Assembly: GCA_947172355.1 (NCBI GenBank)
Contig: CAMWBA010000012.1
Location: 1-35,810 of the forward strand
Source of the DNA: an uncultured Bacillota bacterium
Lineage (GTDB): Bacteria; Bacillota; Clostridia; Oscillospirales; Oscillospiraceae
Length of the DNA stretch: 35,810 nucleotides
Direction of reading: 5' to 3'
Part shown: piece after piece, positions 30,955-35,810 of the stretch
Position numbering within the stretch: position 1 is the stretch's first letter
Layout of the letters: every line of letters begins with the position of its first letter
Program-made: the position numbers and the translations under genes
The notes under the pieces: model-generated
What the model saw: the letters and a program-made list of their open reading frames with translations, nothing else
What the model was told of the DNA's origin: nothing
Databases searched by the model: none

Positions 30955-32283
30955 TCACCCCACCATCAGCCTTTCCCGGGGCAGACGGGCAAGGCTCCGC
31001 TTCCCATCGGAGAGGGCGGCAAATACCAGGGTCAGCGCCCCTACCCGCCCCACATACATCAGCACGATCAAAACCATCCGGGACAGCCAGCCCAAGCTGG
31101 TGGTTATGCCCAGAGTCAGGCCCGCCGTTCCCACCGCTGAAGCGCTTTCAAACAGGCAGGTCAACAGGGGCAGTCCCTCCACCTGGCTGATCAACAGTCC
31201 GCCGGAGAGAAACAGCGTCAGATACAGCGTCAAAATCGCCATCGCGCTGCGTACCGTCTCCTCTTCAATCCGGCGGCCGAAAAAATGGGTATCGCTCCTG
31301 TGCCGGAATACCGAGGCCGCTGTGGACAGCATAACAGCCAGAGTGGTCACCTTCATCCCGCCCGCCGTGGACCCGGGCGCGCCCCCCACCAGCATCAGAA
31401 TAATCATAACTGCGACGCCGCCCTCGCTCATTAGCCCAAAGTCCAGCGTATTAAACCCCGCAGTCCTGGCGGTCACCGATTGGAACAGCGCCCCCCAAAA
31501 CCGCTCGCCCAGCGGGAGAGCGGCAAACTCGACCCAGAAAAAATACAGCGCAGGCAGAGCGATCAGCAGTACGGTGGCGGCGAGAATCACCTTGCTCTGC
31601 ATCCGATACCGCCGGACCTGCAGCCGGTTGGTCTTGACGTCCTCCCAGGTTATAAAGCTGATCCCGCCCACCACAATCAGCACCATAATCACCAGGTTGA
31701 CCACTGGCTGCGCCGCAAAGCCGGTAAGGGAGGAAAAGGGAGCCCTCACCCCCATCAAGTCAAACCCCGCATTGCAGAAAGCGGACACCGAGTGAAACAG
31801 GCTGTACCACAGTCCCTGAAGTATACCAAATTCCCGACAAAATACCGGCGCCAGGGCAACCGCCCCCAGCAGCTCAAAAACGGCGGTCGTGGTGATGACA
31901 AATCCGGTCAGCGAAACAATTCCGCCAATTTTGGGGGCAGAGATGGCGTCCTGCATAGCGCCCCGCTGCCAGAGGGAAATTTTTTGCCCCGCTGCCAGCG
32001 AGACCAGTACCGCAAAGGTAACCACTCCCATACCGCCAATCTGAATCAGCAGCAAAATCACAGCCTGTCCAAAGGTGCTCCAGTAGAGCGCGGTATCCTG
32101 GACCACCAGGCCGGTTACACAGGCGGCGGAGGTTGCGGTAAAGACGGCATCCAAAAAACTTGCACCCTGCCCATCCCTTGTGGATACCGGCAGCATCAGC
32201 AGCAGACTCCCCAGCAGAATGACCGCCGCAAACCCTAGAATAATGACCTGGGAAGAGGAAAGATTTCGTTTCATTTTCCACAT
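30955..32283 (-). CDS. trkH: Potassium channel subunit TrkH/KtrB
   Basis: This is the membrane pore of the Trk/Ktr potassium uptake system, 442 residues with four repeated M1-P-M2 units. Selectivity-filter Gly residues fall in the P-loops: ATSAACVTGLVVQD, HSVSAFCNAGFDLMG, QSVTARTAGFNTLD and SASAVGTAGLTLGI. A helical GGAPGSTAGGMKVTT loop region after the third P-loop matches KtrB gating elements. The ATG at 32283 follows GAGG by 8 bases. A good promoter precedes it, and trkA follows in the same transcript. Confidence 0.94.
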   Translation of the reverse strand: MWKMKRNLSSSQVIILGFAAVILLGSLLLMLPVSTRDGQGASFLDAVFTATSAACVTGLVVQDTALYWSTFGQAVILLLIQIGGMGVVTFAVLVSLAAGQKISLWQRGAMQDAISAPKIGGIVSLTGFVITTTAVFELLGAVALAPVFCREFGILQGLWYSLFHSVSAFCNAGFDLMGVRAPFSSLTGFAAQPVVNLVIMVLIVVGGISFITWEDVKTNRLQVRRYRMQSKVILAATVLLIALPALYFFWVEFAALPLGERFWGALFQSVTARTAGFNTLDFGLMSEGGVAVMIILMLVGGAPGSTAGGMKVTTLAVMLSTAASVFRHRSDTHFFGRRIEEETVRSAMAILTLYLTLFLSGGLLISQVEGLPLLTCLFESASAVGTAGLTLGITTSLGWLSRMVLIVLMYVGRVGALTLVFAALSDGKRSLARLPRERLMVG

Positions 32284-32338
32284 AATACGCGCCTCAGTAC
32301 CAATTCAGTGAACTTGCTGTCTGCACTCTTATCTTCCT

Positions 32339-32366
32339 AGTATAGCACAGAAATGAAAAAGGTCAA
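32339..32366 (-). promoter_or_regulatory. Sigma-A promoter of trkH-trkA
   Basis: The minus strand reads TTGACC, a 16-base spacer and TATACT preceded by TGC. The 13 bases CTGTGCTATACTA around the -10 occur again, inverted, at the aroK promoter (32431-32443). Confidence 0.72.
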
Positions 32367-32433
32367 CCGCCGCCGGCGGATTTTTGCAACGTGCTTTTTC
32401 GTCTGCTTGCCTCTTTTCTTTTTCTTTCGCCTG

Positions 32434-32442
32434 TGCTATACT
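32434..32442 (+). promoter_or_regulatory. Extended -10 promoter of aroK
   Basis: TGCTATACT forms an extended -10 with only a weak T-rich -35 region before it. The predicted start, near 32449, coincides with an in-frame ATG at 32448, so that ATG is unlikely to be the translation start unless the mRNA is leaderless. Confidence 0.5.
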
Positions 32443-32477
32443 ATAGAATGAATTTGTATGTAAAGGTTGGGAACTTT

Positions 32478-32993
32478 TTGGACAACATCATCCTCACAGG
32501 CATGCCGGGCTCCGGCAAGAGCACCATCGGCGTTTTGCTGGCCAAGGCGCTGGGATACAGCTTTGTAGACGTTGACCTGGTCATTCAGGAGCGGGAGGGG
32601 GCCCTGCTCCAAGAGATTTTGAACCGCCAGGGGACTGCCGGCTTTTTGGCTGTGGAGGAGGCGGCGGTATTGAGTTTGGATTGCCGCCGCCATGTTGTGG
32701 CGCCGGGGGGCAGCGCCATGTGCCGGGAGCGGGCTGCCCGGCATTTGAGCGGGCTGGGTCCCATCGTCTACCTCAATGTTCCCCTGGAAGAGCTGCTGCG
32801 CCGTATTCAAAATATGGCTCAGCGGGGTATTGCCATGGAGCCCGGTCAGACTCTGGCCGACGTACTGGCCTACCGCGACCCCCTTTACCGCAAATATGCC
32901 GACCTGATCGTGGACTGTCCCCCGGGCCAGCCTCTTGATCAGACGGTCCAGTTGGTTCGTACCGCTTTGACGGAAAGCGGCCTGTTCCGCTGA
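32478..32993 (+). CDS. aroK: Shikimate kinase
   Basis: The enzyme phosphorylates shikimate in aromatic amino acid synthesis. Typical members start just before NIILTGMPGSGKST, which holds the Walker A motif. I therefore place the start at the TTG at 32478, about 11 bases after AAAGG, giving 171 residues, the family length. The track start at 32391 lies upstream of the promoter. Substrate-binding DVDLVIQ and the lid region RGIAMEPGQTLADVLAYRDPLYRKYADLIVD fit. The usual GGG shikimate loop is APGGSA here. The gene is not linked to other aro genes in the window. Confidence 0.9.
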   Translation: MDNIILTGMPGSGKSTIGVLLAKALGYSFVDVDLVIQEREGALLQEILNRQGTAGFLAVEEAAVLSLDCRRHVVAPGGSAMCRERAARHLSGLGPIVYLNVPLEELLRRIQNMAQRGIAMEPGQTLADVLAYRDPLYRKYADLIVDCPPGQPLDQTVQLVRTALTESGLFR

Positions 32994-33129
32994 AAAACAC
33001 CCCAGCCCACAGGGAAAAGCGTGGGCCGTCACAGTACAGCTGTGCCGAATCGCAGCGGGCTGCTTTTGCCGGACAAGGCAATCCACGCGGTATGGTGAAA
33101 AAAGCCGCTGCACGAAAAGGAAGTTTTGA

Positions 33130-35043
33130 ATGCAATTTGTAGACCTGGGGCTGAACGCCCCCATTTTGAAAGCCCTAACGGAGCAGGGCTACCACAAACC
33201 ATCCCCCATACAAGAAAAGGCCATCCCCCCCGCTCTGGCCGGGCGGGACGTTTTGGGCTGTGCTCAGACAGGCACCGGCAAGACCTGTGCCTTCGCAGCG
33301 CCGATTTTACAGCGTCTGGAAGCTGTCCGGGGCCCCAAGCGGCCCATCCGGGCGCTGATCCTCACCCCCACCCGGGAACTGGCCATCCAGATCGGCGAGA
33401 GCTTCGCCGCCTACGGTAAATATCTTAAACTGCGCCACACCGTCATCTTCGGCGGCGTGGGCCAAACGCCCCAGGTGGAGGCCCTGAAACGGGGCACAGA
33501 CATTCTGGTCGCCACCCCAGGCCGGCTTATGGATCTCCACAGCCAGGGGTTTCTCTCTCTGGAGAACCTGGAAATTTTTGTCTTGGACGAGGCCGACCGA
33601 ATGCTGGACATGGGCTTTATCCACGATGTTCGGAAAATTTTGAAGTGGCTGCCCCCAAAAAAGCAGACCCTTTTCTTCTCCGCCACCATGCCCCCGGAGA
33701 TCGCCGACCTGGTAAACTCCCTGCTCAAGAACCCGGTGAAAGTGGCCGTGGACCCAATCTCCTCCCCGGTGGAGGTCATCCGTCAGTCTGTTTATCTGGT
33801 CGATAAGGGGAATAAGCCCCATCTCCTGGCCCATCTGATGGAGCAAAAACAGGTGAAAAACGCCTTGGTCTTCACCCGCACCAAACATGGAGCCAATAAG
33901 GTGGCCCGGGACCTAGGCAAAGCAGGCATCTCCGCTGCCGCCATCCACGGCAACAAGAGCCAGACCGCCCGGCAGCAGGCCCTGGCCGACTTCAAGATGG
34001 GGAACATCCGCTGTCTGGTAGCCACCGACATCGCTGCCCGGGGCCTGGATATCGAGGAACTGTCCCATGTATTTAACTACAATCTGCCTGAAGTGCCGGA
34101 AACCTATGTCCACCGCATCGGGCGCACCGGCCGGGCAGGCCGGTGCGGCGAGGCCATCGCCTTCTGTGACTTCGGGGAGAAGCCCCTGCTGCGCGACATC
34201 GAGAAGCTGATTGGAAAGAAGGTCCCTCTGGTGGACGACCATCCCTACCCCATGCAGGTCTTTGAGGCCCCCAAGCGGGATAAGAACGGAAAAATCATCA
34301 ACCAGGAGGACGCCGAAGCCCGTCAGGCCGCCCGGGAACGCCGCCGGGAACGGGAGGAGGCCAAGCATCTGTCTGAGCAGGCCGCTCAGGAGAAGAAAGC
34401 GGCCAAGACTCCGCCCCCCGCAGCTGACGGGGCTGTCCAGCCCGAAGCCCCCGCCAAAAAGAGACGCCGCCGGAAAAAGAAATCCACCGCCCCCTCCGAG
34501 GAGACAATCACCCTCCGTCCAGCCCCTGTGGAGACGGAGGAGACATCTTTGGGCGCTCCGCCCCCCTCTGCCCCCAAGCGGGGCGTACGGCCCGGAGCTC
34601 TGATGGACACCGGCGACTCTATGCCCAACACCGAGTTTTACCGGCCTAATCCCCTGGACAGCGACGTCATCATGGACGCCACCGCCCGCCTTTTGGCCCC
34701 CAAGCGTTCGCTGCTGTCCTCCATCCTGCCCCCTAAAAAGCAGGAGACGAAAAAGCAGTCCGCACCTCAAACGGCCAAACCGGCCAAAGCCCAGGACGCT
34801 AAAAAGGCAAAACGGCCCAAGCCTGACCCATCTCAGGGGAGAAGGACCCAAACGCCCGCCAAAGCCAAGCAGGCGCAGCCGAAAAAGGCTGTTCCCACCC
34901 CTCAGCAGTCCAAAAAAAGGAGCTCCAGCCCCCCACGCCGGGATCGCCGGATGCCCCCCGAGCCGCCCCGGAAGAACCAGCCCAAGGACTCCACCGAGCA
35001 GGCCAGCTTGATGAAGCCCTATTATCTGGACATTGGAAGATAA
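33130..35043 (+). CDS. DEAD-box RNA helicase with a long basic C-terminal tail (RhlE/CshA-like)
   Basis: This ATP-dependent RNA helicase has 637 residues. The Q-motif Phe is at 3 and the Q-motif itself in [11 protein letters not shown]. Motif I is AQTGTGKT (45-52), then [17 protein letters not shown] (153-156) and SAT (185-187). The second RecA domain carries [11 protein letters not shown] and [11 protein letters not shown]. The core ends near residue 380. The remaining ~255 residues are low-complexity and rich in Lys, Arg, Pro, Ala and Gln, with runs such as [19 protein letters not shown] and KKQETKKQ. Such tails bind RNA and can drive condensates. The ATG at 33130 follows AAGGA by 8 bases. 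Confidence 0.94.
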   Translation: MQFVDLGLNAPILKALTEQGYHKPSPIQEKAIPPALAGRDVLGCAQTGTGKTCAFAAPILQRLEAVRGPKRPIRALILTPTRELAIQIGESFAAYGKYLKLRHTVIFGGVGQTPQVEALKRGTDILVATPGRLMDLHSQGFLSLENLEIFVLDEADRMLDMGFIHDVRKILKWLPPKKQTLFFSATMPPEIADLVNSLLKNPVKVAVDPISSPVEVIRQSVYLVDKGNKPHLLAHLMEQKQVKNALVFTRTKHGANKVARDLGKAGISAAAIHGNKSQTARQQALADFKMGNIRCLVATDIAARGLDIEELSHVFNYNLPEVPETYVHRIGRTGRAGRCGEAIAFCDFGEKPLLRDIEKLIGKKVPLVDDHPYPMQVFEAPKRDKNGKIINQEDAEARQAARERRREREEAKHLSEQAAQEKKAAKTPPPAADGAVQPEAPAKKRRRRKKKSTAPSEETITLRPAPVETEETSLGAPPPSAPKRGVRPGALMDTGDSMPNTEFYRPNPLDSDVIMDATARLLAPKRSLLSSILPPKKQETKKQSAPQTAKPAKAQDAKKAKRPKPDPSQGRRTQTPAKAKQAQPKKAVPTPQQSKKRSSSPPRRDRRMPPEPPRKNQPKDSTEQASLMKPYYLDIGR

Positions 35044-35063
35044 GCGAAAGGAGGACGAACACA

Positions 35064-35213
35064 ATGACGGAAGCAGAGCGTCAGGACACCCGGAAAGCAA
35101 TGGCGTTTGACCTGTGCCACATCGTCGATGAAAACCCCGCGCAGGAGACCTATACGGCGGAAGAAGTGAAAAAGCTGATCACCGTATATGTTTTCTCCTC
35201 AGGCCAGAAGTGA
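35064..35213 (+). CDS. 49-residue small protein between helicase and CoA-transferase
   Basis: This ORF is too short for the track. It begins MTEAERQDTRKAMAFDLCHI and ends VYVFSSGQK, is acidic and has no membrane segment. A perfect AAAGGAGG lies 9 bases before the ATG, and it starts 20 bases after the helicase stop. These are signs of a real gene. I recognise no family. The TAEEVKKLI helix suggests a small folded helical domain. Confidence 0.6.
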   Translation: MTEAERQDTRKAMAFDLCHIVDENPAQETYTAEEVKKLITVYVFSSGQK

Positions 35214-35281
35214 CGAACGCCAGGGCTGGGCAGCCGGCCCTGCATTCCACAACGAAACAAACAGATATGGAGGAGATCACC

Positions 35282-35810
35282 ATGGATTATCAAGCCCTTT
35301 ACCAGCAGAAGCTGACCACCCCGGAGCAGGCCGTCAAGGCGGTCAAATCGGGAGACTGGGTGGACTACGGCTGGTGCACCAACCACCCTGTGGCCCTGGA
35401 CCGCGCCCTGGCCGCCCGAAAGGACGAGCTCACCGATGTGAAGGTGCGCGGCGGCGTCACCATGTGGATGCCTGAGATTGCCAAAGCGGAGGATGCCGGG
35501 GAGCATTTCACCTGGAACTCCTGGCACTGTTCCGGTGTGGACCGGAAGATCATCGGCAAGGGAATGGGCTTTTTCGCCCCCATGCGCTACTCGGAACTGC
35601 CCCGGTTTTACCGGGAGAACGTGACTGTGGACGTGGCCATGATCCAGGTCACCCCCATGGACAGCCACGGCAATTTCAGCTATGCTCTGGCCGCCTCCCA
35701 CCTGGCCGACATGCTGGACAAGGCTAAAATCATCATTCTGGAGGTCAACCAGAACCTGCCCTGGGTCTACGGCCTCACCGGCAGCGAGATCAACATCGCC
35801 GACGTGGACT
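35282..35810 (+). CDS. CoA-transferase of the butyryl-CoA:acetate / 4-hydroxybutyrate type (partial, N-terminal 176 residues)
   Basis: The protein runs off the right edge. Its visible part belongs to the acetyl-CoA hydrolase/transferase family. It opens MDYQALYQQKLTTPEQAV, followed by VKSGDWVDYGWCTNHPVALDRAL, as in butyryl-CoA:acetate and 4-hydroxybutyrate CoA-transferases of butyrate-producing clostridia. Further blocks are FFAPMRYSELPRFYRE and VAMIQVTPMDSHGNFSYALA. The catalytic Glu and the C-terminal CoA-binding loop lie beyond the window, so the exact substrate cannot be fixed. The ATG at 35282 follows GGAGG by 8 bases. If it is a butyryl-CoA transferase, it is the last step of butyrate formation. 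Confidence 0.82.
   Translation, partial: MDYQALYQQKLTTPEQAVKAVKSGDWVDYGWCTNHPVALDRALAARKDELTDVKVRGGVTMWMPEIAKAEDAGEHFTWNSWHCSGVDRKIIGKGMGFFAPMRYSELPRFYRENVTVDVAMIQVTPMDSHGNFSYALAASHLADMLDKAKIIILEVNQNLPWVYGLTGSEINIADVD

Noticed and set aside
33913-35100. 395-codon minus-strand ORF
   Set aside because: Antisense to the low-complexity helicase tail; its Gly/Leu-rich composition follows from the opposite strand.
1-35810. CRISPR array, rRNA genes or intact insertion sequence
   Set aside because: No regularly spaced repeats, no rRNA signatures and no complete transposase with terminal inverted repeats were visible.

Overview
This window looks like a chromosomal segment of an anaerobic, spore-forming, GC-rich clostridium of the Oscillospiraceae type (Flavonifractor, Intestinimonas or Lawsonibacter-like). 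That assignment is inference from gene content: strong AGGAGG ribosome sites, a tilS-hpt-ftsH block, gdpP-rplI-dnaB, a two-subunit NfnAB flavoenzyme, a TAXI-TRAP transporter and, at the right edge, a butyrate-type CoA-transferase. No plasmid, intact phage or CRISPR structure is visible. Most genes are ordinary housekeeping genes; the accessory signal is in a few small places.

Layout. (1) 1-1212: two divergent paralogous genes for Cys/Pro-rich proteins that resemble spore-surface proteins; the left one is cut by the window edge. Their shared intergenic region carries a mirror-image pair of exact sigma-K-type promoter matches. (2) 1213-1803: a small graveyard with a transposase C-terminus and a frameshifted CHAP-type lysin fragment, lying just 3' of a tRNA-Arg(CCG). 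(3) 1809-12439, all minus strand: gdpP, a possible 43-codon gene, rplI, dnaB, three tandem paralogous membrane proteins of unknown function coupled to dnaB (with a 21-codon ORF between two of them), tilS, hpt, ftsH and tRNA-Arg. (4) 12491-13829: back-to-back promoters for gdpP and ilvE; the ilvE mRNA begins with a long hairpin. (5) 13865-20358, minus: rfbA, ansA, a small membrane protein, a membrane-anchored 5'-nucleotidase-like enzyme, nfnA and nfnB. (6) 20575-24395, minus: a Cu/Zn-SOD-like gene, then a TAXI-TRAP pair (binding protein, fused permease) whose leader holds a terminator-like hairpin. (7) 24940-32283: glgX, a plus-strand bactofilin, a DAACS-family symporter, mntP behind a yybP-ykoY manganese riboswitch, and a TrkH/TrkA potassium uptake pair. 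(8) 32434-35810, plus: shikimate kinase, a DEAD-box helicase with a long basic tail, a 49-residue small protein and the start of a CoA-transferase.

How the parts fit. NfnAB links NADH, ferredoxin and NADPH pools, which fits the fermentative CoA-transferase at the right edge. GdpP (c-di-AMP turnover) and the TrkAH potassium system are functionally related in Bacillota. Many promoters here share an extended -10 of the form TGC-TATAAT.

The best candidates for undescribed biology are the dnaB-coupled triplet of membrane paralogues with its 21-codon ORF, and the divergent sigma-K-type spore-surface gene pair. All functional calls come from reading motifs by eye; no database search was run.
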